Assembly: GCA_018401645.1 (NCBI GenBank)
Contig: JAGYKK010000014.1
Location: 1-64,000, forward strand
DNA: 64,000 nucleotides
Origin: Mycobacterium sp.
GTDB lineage: Bacteria > Actinomycetota > Actinomycetes > Mycobacteriales > Mycobacteriaceae
Direction: 5' to 3'
Position numbers and translations under genes: made by a program. The notes beneath the pieces are model-generated. The model was not told the DNA's origin, did not search any database, and was given only the letters and a program-made list of their open reading frames with translations. Shown piece after piece: positions 29,503 through 40,880 of the stretch; the first letter of the stretch is position 1; each line of letters opens with the position of its first letter.

Positions 29503-30335
29503 ATGTCCGAACTGTACGTCTCGCCATCGATCGTGGTCGGCATCGATGGATCCCGAACCGCCGAGTACGCCGCACTCTGGGCCATCGACGAAGCAATCAG
29601 TCGTGACGTTCCGCTTCGGCTACTGGCGGCCCGCGGCACCGGGCGAGCCGAACCGAACCGGATGCGGTGCGCGTCGCCGCCGCGGTTGTCGAGGCAAACG
29701 GGAGGCCGCTCCGACTCGAGACTCAGGTGATCGAAGGCGCTGCGATACCCACCCTGCTGGCGTCCACCGGATCTGCGGTGATGATCTGCATCGGTTCGGT
29801 GGGCATCAAACAACTCGCGCATCACCGCGTCGGCTCGACGACGCAGGCCCTGGTGGCCTCGGCCAATTGCCCCGTGGCGGTGGTACGTTCCCCACCCCGG
29901 AGGGTCTCTACCGATCCGGGATGGGTGGTCGTGGAACTGGACGACACCCCGGAAAGTGCAGCGGTACTGCAGTTCGGTGTCGCGGAGGCGAGGTTGCGCA
30001 GAGCGCCGTTGCGGGTGCTGAGCACATGGCAGTCGAGGTACACCGACACCCATGACTCGCACGCGGTGGCCGACGGCAACCGCCGGGTACGCGCACAACT
30101 GGATCGCCGGCTATCTCAGTGGAAGCACCACTACCCCGACCTGGATGTACGGCCGGTGGCCATCCACGGCAGCGCGCTGAACTATCTGTCCAAGCACGCC
30201 GCGGAAATCGGTCTTGTGGTGGTCGGCGCACCGAACGCCAGCAGCGTCGGCGAATTGCTCGGACCGATGGGGCTGACCACCCTGAACGACGCCGAGTGCA
30301 CAATCCTGGTCGTCGATCGCCAACGGCTGCTGTGA
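29503..30335 (+). CDS. Universal stress protein, two USP domains, frameshifted
   Basis: ATG 29503 (MSELYVSPSIVVGIDGSRT) comes 7 bases after pfkB. The first USP domain breaks at about 29655: aaccgg should read aacccgg to give NPDAVRVAAAVVEANGR, a one-C loss in a homopolymer. The second domain ends with VVVGAPNASSVGELLGP and TILVVDRQR. The first domain retains the GS-rich ATP loop partly (MICIGSVGIKQLAHHRVGST). The corrected length is about 277 residues, like Rv2028c, which also neighbours pfkB and a Dos sensor. Role: nucleotide-binding stress protein in hypoxic persistence. Confidence 0.85.
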
Positions 30336-30364
30336 TCGGGCCGCCCGCCCGTTAGGGTTGGACC

Positions 30365-31012
30365 ATGGTCACGGTCTTTCTGGTCGACGACCACGAGGTT
30401 GTGCGCCGTGGCCTGATCGACCTGCTGGGCTCCGACCCCGATCTCGAGGTCATCGGAGAGGCCGGTACCGCGGCCCAGGCGATGGCCCAGATCCCGGCAC
30501 TACGCCCCGATGTCGCCGTCCTGGATGTGCGACTGCCCGATGGCAACGGCATCGAACTGTGCCGCGATCTGCTGTCGGCCATGCCGGACCTGCGGTGCCT
30601 GATGTTGACCTCCTTCACCTCCGACGAAGCGATGTTGGACGCGATCCTGGCCGGCGCCAGTGGCTACGTGGTCAAAGACATCAAGGGAATGGAATTGGCC
30701 AGGGCCATCAAGGAGGTCGGGGCCGGCCGATCGCTGCTGGACAATCGTGCCGCTGCGGCGCTGATGTCCAAACTGCGCGGCGCGGCCGAACGCACCGATC
30801 CGCTGTCCGGTCTCACCGATCAGGAAAAAGTGCTGCTGAACCTGCTCGGCGAAGGACTGACCAACAAGCAGATCGCCGCGCGGATGTTTCTTGCCGAAAA
30901 GACAGTGAAGAACTACGTGTCGCGATTGTTGGCCAAGTTGGGCATGGAACGACGCACCCAGGCGGCGGTCTTCGTGTCCAAGCTCGGCCAGCAACGACGT
31001 CGGGACGACTGA
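30365..31012 (+). CDS. dosR: Hypoxia response regulator DosR (DevR)
   Basis: NarL/FixJ-type regulator of 215 residues. Receiver domain: acidic D8-D9 in FLVDDHEV, phosphoacceptor D54 in [12 protein letters not shown], Thr in MLTSFTSDE and K104 in VVKDIKGME, the same numbering as M. tuberculosis DosR. Output domain: [19 protein letters not shown] and [19 protein letters not shown] form the LuxR-type helix-turn-helix. It binds GGGACT-type sites such as those at 26676 and 38927. It lies 30 bases after the USP gene and 6 before dosS. No DosR box was found directly upstream, so it is probably read from the 26.7 kb promoter. Confidence 0.95.
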   Translation: MVTVFLVDDHEVVRRGLIDLLGSDPDLEVIGEAGTAAQAMAQIPALRPDVAVLDVRLPDGNGIELCRDLLSAMPDLRCLMLTSFTSDEAMLDAILAGASGYVVKDIKGMELARAIKEVGAGRSLLDNRAAAALMSKLRGAAERTDPLSGLTDQEKVLLNLLGEGLTNKQIAARMFLAEKTVKNYVSRLLAKLGMERRTQAAVFVSKLGQQRRRDD

Positions 31013-32623
<1,611 letters not shown>

Positions 32624-32645
32624 TCGCGAGGTTAGGCTGCCAACC

Positions 32646-33032
32646 ATGGCAATTGACCGCGCCGCACTGGCCGCGGGCAGCATCCGGTTCGCGTCAGGCG
32701 TCTCATTTCTCATCGACCCGGCCCGAGCCAACCGGCTGTGGGGTGATCACGATGAACCGGCGCCGACCGCACGCCTGCTGTTGCGTTCCATGGGCTACCG
32801 GGATGCCCTGATCGGCGGACTGCTCGCGGCCGCAGCGTTGCGCGGCAACGACACCCGAGGCTGGTTTCTCGCCTCCGCGGGCGCCGACGGCGCCGATCTG
32901 CTGGGTGGGGTGGGTGTGCACCACCAGATGAAGCGCTCTCAGCGCGTGATCGGCCTCGGTGGTGCGGTGATCGGCATCGGCGTCGGACTCTGGGGCGCGA
33001 CGCGCGCGGCCGGGGTCAACGCGCGACGATGA
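32646..33032 (+). CDS. Small membrane protein, DUF4267-like
   Basis: A 128-residue protein from ATG 32646, 22 bases after dosS. Hydrophobic helices: YRDALIGGLLAAAALRG, FLASAGADGADLLGGVG and VIGLGGAVIGIGVGLWGA. The pattern of an N-terminal FASGVSFLIDPARANRLWG resembles the small integral proteins grouped as DUF4267, but assignment is by impression. Position at the end of the dosRS operon suggests hypoxic induction. It overlaps the 3' end of the convergent USP gene by 17 bases. Confidence 0.65.
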   Translation: MAIDRAALAAGSIRFASGVSFLIDPARANRLWGDHDEPAPTARLLLRSMGYRDALIGGLLAAAALRGNDTRGWFLASAGADGADLLGGVGVHHQMKRSQRVIGLGGAVIGIGVGLWGATRAAGVNARR

Positions 33033-33917
33033 CTGGCATCCGAGCCCCGTGGATCACCGCGGTGCTCACCGAACCCAGCACCATGCCGGCGAAGCCACCC
33101 CGGCCATGGCTGCCGACCACCAGAAGCTGAGCCGACTGCCCCTGCTCAAGAAGTTGGTGGGCCGGACGGTCAGCCACCACCACTCGACGAACCAGCACGT
33201 CCGGGTAGCGCTCTCCCCATCCCGCCAACCGCTCACTGAGAGTCGCCTCGGCTCTGGTCCGCAACTCCGACCAGTCCACGCCGGGGAACTCGAAGAACCC
33301 GGAGTCGCTCCAGGCGTGCACCGCCACCAGGTCCACGCCCCGCTGCGATGCTTCGTCGAAGGCGATCCCCACGGCCCGCTCTGATGCCGGTGAGCCGTCC
33401 ACACCGACCACAACCGGAGCCTTCGACGGGTGCGGCATCAGCGGATCCTCGTCGTGAATGATCGCCACCGGGCAGTGTCCGTGATGAACGAGACCGGTGC
33501 TCACCGACCCGAGTAGCCCGCGGGCCAGTGCGCCGCGGCCGCGGCAGCCCACCACGACCATCTGCGCCCGCTGGGACTCCCTGACCAGTTCAGGTACCGG
33601 GCTACCGGCGACCATTTCGCTGCTCACTTCGATCGGCTTCGCTGCGGCACCGAGTAGAAGGATGGCCTCCTCGGCGGTAGCGAGGCCCGCGGCAAGCACC
33701 TTGCGGCCCTCATCCTCCTGCCATTGCGGGTAGCCCGTCCGGCATCGGCACCTCCGGGAAAGCCATGACCACCGGCGGGTTGAGCACATGAACCAACGTG
33801 AGCGAAACTCCCCGTCGGGAAGGATGCGGCCCGCGCGGCCCAATCGACGGCCACCTTCGACGCCGGTGAACCATCGGTACCGACCACAATCGGCTGAGCG
33901 CTTGCCGCGGTTGCCAT
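33016..33917 (-). CDS. Universal stress protein, two USP domains, frameshifted (Rv2005c-like)
   Basis: ATG 33917 gives MATAASAQPIVVGTDGSPA. The frame breaks near 33830 (the continuation RGVSLTLVHVLNPPVV lies in a second frame) and again near 33735 (GYPQWQEDEGRKVLAAG in a third), after which it is clean. The first domain ends with GCRGRGALARGLLGSVS and the second with VVGSHGRGGFAGMVLGSVS, both carrying the G-2x-G-9x-G-S/T ATP loop. Two domains and about 300 residues fit Rv2005c, a DosR-regulon gene that also neighbours otsB1. The breaks involve short homopolymers and are probably read errors. Confidence 0.85.
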
Positions 33918-34027
33918 TTCACTCCTCAATTCAGACCCTGAACCGAATTCCTGGTGATGCCGTAGACCCAGCCATAAGGGGCGTGGTCACCTGCCCCGGA
34001 GCCCGGGCCCTGAGGGCACTTCGCCCC

Positions 34028-34060
34028 ATCCGGCGCTCGGTGTCCTATCCGGCGCTCGGT
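34028..34060 (+). repeat. 14-bp direct repeat before otsB1-like gene
   Basis: atccggcgctcggt occurs at 34028-34041 and 34047-34060 with period 19, shortly upstream of the ATG at 34085. Confidence 0.6.
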
Positions 34061-34084
34061 CGGCGGTGGCCTATCGTCAGTCCC

Positions 34085-37000
34085 ATGTCGAACGTCGGTA
34101 CCCCGGTGCGGATCGACCCGCGCTACCACGATGCCGTGCTGTTCGACCTCGACGGGGTCATCACCGATACCGCCGCCTGCACCAGGCCGCCTGGAGGGAA
34201 CTCTTCGACGACTACCTCGGCCGTCGTGAACCGTCGGCCGATGAGGACCACAGCCCGTTCATCCCAGCCGACTACCGCCACTTCATCGACGGCAAACCTC
34301 GCTACGACGGGGTGCACGACTTCCTGGCCTCCCGCGGCGTCTCGTTGCCATGGGGTACGCCGGCGGACGCCGCCCGAGGACACCGTCTGTGGTCTCAGGA
34401 ACGCAAACAACGCCACTTTGCCCTGCCGTCGCCGCCGGCGTGCGGTTTGAATCCACTGTCGCGTTGGTGCGGCGATTGGCCGACGCGGGGTGGCCGTCGC
34501 GGTCTTCTCGACCGATGCGCAGCGTGCCACGGTGCTCGCCTCGGCCGGGATCGCCGATCTGTTCGCCGTACGGGTGGACGGTGTCGTCGCCGAGGAACTC
34601 CACCTGCCGGGAAGCGATCCGGCAATGCTGCTCAGCGCCCGCCGCTCAGTGCGCCAGGCCGTGCCGTCGTCGTGGAGGATGCCGAGGCCGGTGCCCGACG
34701 GCCGCCCGCGCAGGCGGATTCGGGCTCGTCATCGGTGTGGACCGCACCGGCGAAGCCGGCGCCGAACTGTGCGCGTGCGGGGCCGACGCGGTGATCGGGG
34801 ATCTGGCCGAGGTCACGGTGCGATCCATCGAACGCCGGATGTCCACCCTGCCCGATGCACTGGCATCCTTCGGACAGCTCGCCGGGGTGGTGGGTGCGCG
34901 CCGACCCGTGTTCTTCTTCGACCCCCAGAGCGGGATCCGGTGCTGGATCGCAGCACCCTGGTGATCGCGATCTCGCAGTCCGGCGAGACCGCCGACACCC
35001 TGGAGGCGCTGGCCTCGCTCTATCCGGTGGCGGTGCTGTCCGGCCGCGACCTCGCCGACGTCCGCGAGCGGGTCGGCATTCCCGGCCTGTGGTATGCAGG
35101 CAGTCACGGCTTTGAGATGGTCAGTCCGGACGGGGTGCATCACAGCAATCAGACTGCCGCACAGGCTATTCCGATCCTGACGAATGCGGCGGCTGAGCTC
35201 ACCGAGAAACTTTCTGGCATCAGCGGGGTATCGGTGGAACACAAGCGCTATGCCGTCGCGGTGCACTACCGAAACGCCGCGCCGGAGGCGGCCGGTACCG
35301 TCACCGCCGCCGTGCACGACGTCGGCAGGCGCAACGGGTTGAAGGTGACCTCCGGCCGCAAGGTCGTTGAACTCAGGCCACAGGTGGACTGGGACAAGGG
35401 CAAGACACTGGAGTGGATCGTCGAGAAGGTGGTCGGCCAGGAACCGGTGTTACCGATCTTCATCGGCGACGACTTGACGGATGAGGATGCGTTTGATGCC
35501 GTCCTGCATGACGGCGTCGGCATCGTGGTGCGTCACACCGAGGACGGAGACCGAGCGACCGCCGCGCGATACTGCCTCGATGACCCGAACCAGGTGCGAG
35601 AGTTCATCGAGCGATTGGTCAAACACTGTGACATCGACCGCCAAACCCTGTCCAGCCCTTGGTCGTTCACGTACGGCGGCTATATTCCGGACCAGGAACG
35701 GTTGCGTGAGGCATTGTGCACTGTAGGCAACGGTTACCGAGCCACCCGGGGCTGCGCCCCCGAGGCCGACGCCGGCCCACTGCACTATCCCGGCAACTAC
35801 GCCGCCGGTCTGTACAACCGGCTCACCGATGAAGTTGCCGGCGTCGATATCGAGAACGAGAGTCTGGTCAACCTGCCGAACTGGCTGTCGTGCAAGTTCC
35901 GTATCGACGGCGGTGACTGGTTCGACGTCGACTCGGCCGAGTTGATCTCCTATCGGCAGAATCTGGATCTGCGGCAAGCCGAATTGACCCGTGAGTTCCG
36001 CTTCCGCGATCCGGCCGGCCGTACCACCGCGGTGAGGCAGCGCCGAATCGCTGCCATGCACCTCCCGCACGCCTGCGCGTTGGAGACAACGGTGTGGGCC
36101 GAGGACTGGTCGGGCACCATCGAATTCCTGTCGATCATCGACGGTGACGTCCGCAACTGCGGCGTCGATCGCTACCGCAGTTTCTCAGGCGACCATCTGG
36201 TCGCCACCACCACCAGGGAATTGAGTCCCAACTCGGCTCTTCTGGTGTGCGAGACGGTCCAGTCCCGGGTGCCGATCGCCGTGGCGGCCCGCACCACGGT
36301 GTGGCGCGGCGATGCCCCCCTGATCGCCGATATGCGATTCGTCGACGAACCGCGGCGCACCGGGCACGACCTGGTGGTGGGAGTCGACGCCGGCCAGTCG
36401 GTGACGGTGGAGAAGATGGTCGCCGTGTTCACCGGGCGCGACCCCGCGATCTCCGAACCCGGCGCCGCCGCACAGCGCCTGCTGGCCCGACTCGGCCGGT
36501 ACTCAGAACTGCGCGACGGCCATATTCGCCAGTGGGCCCACCTGTGGGAGCGCTTCGACATCGCCTTCGACGACAGCGCCGATGCCCTGCGGGTAGTCCG
36601 GTTGCACCTGCTGCAACTGTTGCAGACGGTGCCCAGCCGGGCCGAGGACGTCGACGCCGGCCTGCCCGCCCGTGGCCTGCACGGCGAGGCCTACCGCGGC
36701 CACATCTTTTGGGACGAGTTGTTCGTCTTCCCCGTACTCAACCTGCGCTCACCGGACACCACTCGCTCCCTGCTCCGTTATCGGCAAAGGCGGTTGCCGG
36801 AGGCCCGGCAGGCCGCCCGCGATGCCGGCTATGCGGGAGCGATGTTCCCGTGGCAGTCCGGCAGTGACGGCCGGGAGGAAAGCCAGACACTGCACCTCAA
36901 TCCGAATTCGGGCCGGTGGAACCCGGATGCCAGCGCGCGGGCCCACCACATCGGGATCGCCGTGGCTTACAACGTGTGGCAGTACTACCAGGTGACGGGC

Positions 37001-38038
37001 GATCTTGCCTACCTCGTCGAGAACGGCGCCGAGATGCTCGCCGAGATCGCCCGGTTCTGGGTGAGCCGATCGGAGTTCGACGAAGCCCTCGGGCGGTACG
37101 TCATCCGCGGCGTCATCGGGCCGGACGAGTTTCACTCCGGGTACCCCGATCGGCCCTTTGACGGCATCGACAACAACGCGTACACCAATGTCATGGCGGT
37201 GTGGGTGATCGTGCGGGCACTCGACGCCCTCGACGCCCTGCCCCTGTGCGACCGCCTGGATCTGATGGAGTCCCTCGGAATCAGCGGCCGCGAACTCCAA
37301 CGGTGGGATGCGGTGAGCCGGCTGATGTACGTGCCATTCCACGCCGACGGGGTCATCAGCCAATTCGAGGGTTACGGCGATTTGCAGGAGCTCGACTGGC
37401 ATGGTCTGCGCGAGCGCCACGGCAACATTGCCCGACTCGACCGCATTCTGGAAGCCGACAACGACAGCGTCAACCGGTACAAGGCCTCCAAACAGGCCGA
37501 TGTACTCATGCTCTTCTATCTGCTCTCAGCTGACGAGTTGCGCGAACTGTTCGCCCGAATGGGATACCGATTCACACCCGAGCAGATACCGGCCACGGTG
37601 GACTACTACCGCAAGCGCACCTCGCACGGCTCAACGCTGTCCGGCGTCGTGCATGCCTGGGTGCTGGCCCGCGGCGATCGCGCCCGTGCGATGCGGTACT
37701 TCCAGCAGGTACTCGCCTCGGATGTGGCCGATATCCAGGGCGGCACCACTGCCGAAGGTATTCATATCGCCGCGATGGCCGGCAGTATCGACTTGCTTCA
37801 ACGCTGTTTCACCGGGTTGGAGACGCGGTCTGACCGCCTGATCCTGAATCCGATGTGGCCGGAAAGCCTTGGTGCGCTGCGAATGCCCATTCACTATCGG
37901 GGCTATCGGCTGCATCTGACGATCATTGGCCGCAGCGTCGAACTCAGCATCGACCCCACCGAGCATCCGCCGATCGACATCGAGTGCCACGGCCGGGTGC
38001 AGACCCTGACACCGGGCACCTCGCTGCGGTTCGGCTAG
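34085..38038 (+). CDS. otsB1: OtsB1-like trehalose enzyme (HAD + OtsB + GH65), disrupted N-terminal third
   Basis: A three-module protein like Rv2006, about 1317 codons. N-terminus: HAD phosphatase domain (MSNVGTPVRIDPR, then AVLFDLDGVITDT), broken by frame changes near 34172, 34400 and 34490. Middle: OtsB fold with LYPVAVLSGRDLADVRERVG, GRKVVELRPQVDWDKGK and IFIGDDLTDEDAFDAV. The part that should hold the first OtsB motif DxDGT is instead occupied (about 34928-35008) by a GlmS-like stretch containing ISQSGETADTLEA. C-terminus from about 35650: glycosyl hydrolase family 65 with GNGYRATRGCAPEAD, RGVIGPDEFHSGYPD and KQADVLMLFYLL. The GH65 part is intact. Phosphatase activity is doubtful as written. 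Confidence 0.85.
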
Positions 38039-38056
38039 CGCCCGCGGCCCGCGTCC

Positions 38057-38890
38057 TCATGCGATCACTTCAGCGCCGGTGAACATTCCGTCCAGCGGCC
38101 AGTCGACAACCTCCGACAATGGGCGGCGCGGGGCCGCCGGCAAGGGGTCGGCGCTGACCGGTGCCCACCCGAGGCTCAGCAGCATCTGCGGATAGCCACT
38201 GGTGCCGAACACATCGGCGTGCATCGCCTCGCGGGTCAGCGGAATCTCCAGGGGCTCGTTCACCGGACAGGAGGCCAGTCCCATCGCGGTGGCTGACAGC
38301 AACACCAGACTGGTGGCCTCACCCGCCCGCAGCCGGGCCAGGTCGTCATCGGCCTCAGTGCCCAGCGCGACCATGATCGCGTCGTCCCCACCCGGCAGAC
38401 TCTGCGGCGGCTCGTGCAGCGCAGGCCCGGCGACCTGGCGCAACATCACCCCCGCGCGGGCCGCCCGCGCGCCCATCAGGGCGATGTCGCCCCACGGGAC
38501 CGGCCGGGAACTGTAATTGCGGCGATCCGTGCGGCGTCTGTCGATCGCAGCGGCCAGCATCACGTCAAGTTCACCGGGGGGTTGTCGGATCACTGTGATC
38601 GCCGCCAAATGGTCGATGTCGGCCGGGTCGGGCAGCCGGGCGACCCTGGTGTGCCAACCCATCGCGGCCAGAGCCACCGTGCAGTGATGCAGGGTTGTCC
38701 CGCAGCTGACCAGCATGCCGCGGCGATTGGGATCGGTGCTCGGCAGGTGGCGGCTGGGGTCGGCGTACAGGTGGAGGCGATCAGGGCCCACCCGCCAGCG
38801 CCACGGCTGCCAGTTGTGCACCGAGGGGGCTCGCGTTGCCAGGGTGAGGGCGGCGCGAATGGTCTCGAAGTCCGGATAGTTCGCGCTCAT
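38057..38890 (-). CDS. Acg-type nitroreductase-family protein, shortened
   Basis: From ATG 38890 (MSANYPDFETIRAAL) the chain is 277 residues; relatives such as Rv3131 are about 330. RAPSVHNWQPWRWRVG and DRRRTDRRNYSSRPVPWGD mark the family, and LRAGEATSLVLLSATAMGL with SGYPQMLLSLGWAP closes it. The missing part seems to be one in-frame block between GVMLRQV and AGPALHEPPQS, which in relatives holds a helical Trp-rich insert. FMN binding may persist. A DosR-type box lies 37 bases before the start. It ends 18 bases from the convergent otsB1 end. Confidence 0.82.
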   Translation of the reverse strand: MSANYPDFETIRAALTLATRAPSVHNWQPWRWRVGPDRLHLYADPSRHLPSTDPNRRGMLVSCGTTLHHCTVALAAMGWHTRVARLPDPADIDHLAAITVIRQPPGELDVMLAAAIDRRRTDRRNYSSRPVPWGDIALMGARAARAGVMLRQVAGPALHEPPQSLPGGDDAIMVALGTEADDDLARLRAGEATSLVLLSATAMGLASCPVNEPLEIPLTREAMHADVFGTSGYPQMLLSLGWAPVSADPLPAAPRRPLSEVVDWPLDGMFTGAEVIA

Positions 38891-38926
38891 GGCGACACTC
38901 TTATCGTCGCCGGTTGTCGAGCACCA

Positions 38927-38940
38927 GAGACCGAAGTCCT
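38927..38940 (-). promoter_or_regulatory. DosR-type binding site
   Basis: On the minus strand the site reads AGGACTTCGGTCTC, matching GGGACTTNNGNCCC except at the first and next-to-last positions, and lies 37 bases upstream of the nitroreductase ATG. Confidence 0.55.
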
Positions 38941-38955
38941 CATCTCCGGTGAACC

Positions 38956-39033
38956 TCACGCGTGCCGGCTGGTCACTCCCCCGTCGACCACCAGTTGGGC
39001 ACCGGTGAGGATCACTGCACTCACGTATTCCCC
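38956..39033 (-). pseudogene. C-terminal remnant of an SDR
   Basis: Minus-strand codons read GEYVSAVILTGAQLVVDGG and then VTSRHA and a TGA, the typical last 25 residues of a short-chain dehydrogenase. No other part of that gene is present: upstream bases belong directly to the stop region of the Mce-associated-type gene. The remnant has lost its start and is presumably silent. Confidence 0.7.
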
Positions 39034-39034
39034 G

Positions 39035-39679
39035 CTAAATGGGTTTGAATTCGGAGATCAGCCAGCGTCCGCCGTTCTCGACCATGGTCACCATGACGCT
39101 GCTGGTGGCCAGCGCCGGGGAGGGTCGTTCCTTACTGGTGGTCACCTGATTGACGAAAATGAGCACCTGCGCCCTGCCCGGGTCCATCTGGGAGACGGCG
39201 GCCCGGGCCACATTGGCCTCGGTTTTGACCCCCCGCTGAGTGACGGCCGGCCGAACCACCTCGTCGGTGAACGTGCTGTATTCGTCGAGGAATCCGCCGG
39301 TCAGGTGTGACTTGGCGGTGGCGAGACTCTGGTCGAGATTTTCCGGGGAGTAGGACAGCACCGCCTCGGTGCCCTCCTTGGCGGCGGCGATGACCTGTTG
39401 CTGCGCATCGGCGTCTGTCATCTGGTCGGGACGGAAGAGAAACCAGTACACCGACGCCGCGGCAGCCGCCGACAACGCCAGCAGCGCCAGTGGGAGCACC
39501 ACCGAAAGTCGCCAGCGACGCCCGGATGCCACCGGCGGGACACCCTGCTCCGGGTCGTGGAGGGCTTCAACTTTGACGGCCTCGTCGTCGAAGACCTCAA
39601 CCTCAACGGCCTCGTCGTCGAGGACCTCGATTGGGAGAGCCTCGTCGGCCGTCGTCTCAGGTTGATCGTTGGTACTCAT
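39035..39679 (-). CDS. Mce-associated-type single-pass membrane protein
   Basis: A 214-residue protein from ATG 39679, which overlaps the stop of the preceding gene (ATGA), so translation is probably coupled. Residues 1-55 are acidic with internal repeats (EVLDDEAVEVEVFDDEAV). One membrane helix follows (LSVVLPLALLALSAAAAASVYW), then an exported domain of about 130 residues with VIAAAKEGTEAVLSYSPENL and GRAQVLIFVNQVTT, typical of Mce-associated (Mam) proteins. It ends ENGGRWLISEFKPI. No mce operon is nearby. Probable role: stabilising an envelope lipid transporter. Confidence 0.8.
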   Translation of the reverse strand: MSTNDQPETTADEALPIEVLDDEAVEVEVFDDEAVKVEALHDPEQGVPPVASGRRWRLSVVLPLALLALSAAAAASVYWFLFRPDQMTDADAQQQVIAAAKEGTEAVLSYSPENLDQSLATAKSHLTGGFLDEYSTFTDEVVRPAVTQRGVKTEANVARAAVSQMDPGRAQVLIFVNQVTTSKERPSPALATSSVMVTMVENGGRWLISEFKPI

Positions 39680-40353
39680 GGCACGAACTCCACATTCGAC
39701 ATCTTCCACTGGTCCTCATCACGACTTACCGTCACGCTCATCCGCCAGGGTCTCGGGTCGTCGCGGGCGCCGCTGGCATTGGTTACCTCTGACTGTGCGG
39801 CAACCAGAACGACCGCATTGTCGCCGCCGTCCGTCTCCAATGCCGCAGCCGTGACCGTGCCCCGGGTGACGGCGTTCTCCTTCTGCGCCGCCTTGATGAA
39901 ATCGCCTGCGCGGCTGGCGAAATCATCGCGGAATGCCCCGATGGACAGATCCAGGATACGCTGCACGTCGGCTTCGGCCCGGCCGTGGTCGATGGAAAGC
40001 AAAGCCACGATTCCGTTGCTGGCGGCCTCTACGAGTTCGCGATCCTGGGCACGCGCAGCATCGGCCTCACTGTGCTTGACGGCCATCAGGACGGTCAACG
40101 CGACCAGTGCACCGATCAGCAGTGCGCCGCCGGCCAACGCCGCCGCACGCCGCCACCTGAGCCGGGCGGTGGGCTGGGCTTGCGCGCCAACGCCGTGGGT
40201 CGCGCGGTCGCGCAGTTCGGCGGCCCTGGCCTTGGCCTCCGAAGCTTCGGCGCGCGCATCCGCTTCGGCGGCCTCCGCCTCGGCAAGTTCGGTCGACACA
40301 TCCACCGCCGGGGTCTGGACGCCGACATCGGCGTCCAAACGTTCAGAGGTCAT
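39676..40353 (-). CDS. Mce-associated-type membrane protein
   Basis: A 225-residue protein from ATG 40353. An Ala/Glu-rich coiled-coil-like N-terminus (AEAEAAEADARAEASEAK) precedes one membrane helix (AALAGGALLIGALVALTVLMAV) and an exported domain with ELVEAASNGIVALLSIDHG, GAFRDDFASRAGDFIKA and WRMSVTVSRDEDQWKMSNVEFVP. The closing motif closely resembles that of the gene at 41314-42012, indicating paralogy. First gene of a two-gene unit with 39035-39679. Confidence 0.8.
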   Translation of the reverse strand: MTSERLDADVGVQTPAVDVSTELAEAEAAEADARAEASEAKARAAELRDRATHGVGAQAQPTARLRWRRAAALAGGALLIGALVALTVLMAVKHSEADAARAQDRELVEAASNGIVALLSIDHGRAEADVQRILDLSIGAFRDDFASRAGDFIKAAQKENAVTRGTVTAAALETDGGDNAVVLVAAQSEVTNASGARDDPRPWRMSVTVSRDEDQWKMSNVEFVP

Positions 40354-40427
40354 GGGGGCAAAACCTTCCTCGACGCCGAAGTCCCCGATCCTAGACCGCC
40401 CAAACACCCGTCCTGGTCGCAGGTGTC

Positions 40428-40880
40428 ATGCCAAACTCTCACATCATGCCCTCGATCCGGTTCGGTGCCCCGCTCACAGTCGTGGCCGCCGCGATGGCCA
40501 CCGGAATGGTCATCGGCACGTTCCAGGCGGCCCCAGCCACCGCCCAAGGGCCGGTTTTTCACGACGTGACCTACACCGTCTACACCGAGACGCCGTTCTT
40601 CGCCGAGATCTACTACCGCGACTTCGAACCGGCGAACTTCGCCGACTACAGCCACAACCCGTTCCTGTTCAGCCCCAATGTCGAGGCCGACCTGGGTCCC
40701 GATCAGCCCTGGGTTCTCAATGTCCGGCTGGCCAACCCGCAGTACTGGGCAATGGTGGTGGGTACTAGCGAAGGGTCCCCGAACCCACCGAACTTTCACT
40801 GCACGCTGGCCGTCGACGGGGTGGTGGTGAAAACCAATTCCGGCCCGAAAGGCGCGTTGTGCTCGCTGCGGCAGTGGTGA
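40428..40880 (+). CDS. Small exported protein, unknown function
   Basis: A 150-residue protein from ATG 40428 (a second ATG at 40446 is equally possible). The signal peptide spans about residues 10-40 (APLTVVAAAMATGMVIGTF, cleavage near ATAQ). The mature part has an aromatic segment (TVYTETPFFAEIYYRDFEP) and ends NFHCTLAVDGVVVKTNSGP then LCSLRQW, with two Cys that could form a disulfide. The C-terminal part resembles in style the small beta-sandwich proteins of the MmpS type, without a firm match. It is divergent from the Mce-associated gene pair. Confidence 0.7.
   Translation: MPNSHIMPSIRFGAPLTVVAAAMATGMVIGTFQAAPATAQGPVFHDVTYTVYTETPFFAEIYYRDFEPANFADYSHNPFLFSPNVEADLGPDQPWVLNVRLANPQYWAMVVGTSEGSPNPPNFHCTLAVDGVVVKTNSGPKGALCSLRQW

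Noticed and set aside
34010..34027. Possible DosR box before the otsB1-like gene
   Set aside because: gggcacttcgcccc needs a one-base gap to fit the consensus and then mismatches at core positions; too weak to claim.
34928..35010. A functional SIS (sugar isomerase) domain in otsB1
   Set aside because: Only about 25 residues of GlmS-like sequence are present, far less than a domain; a patch or chimera explains it better.
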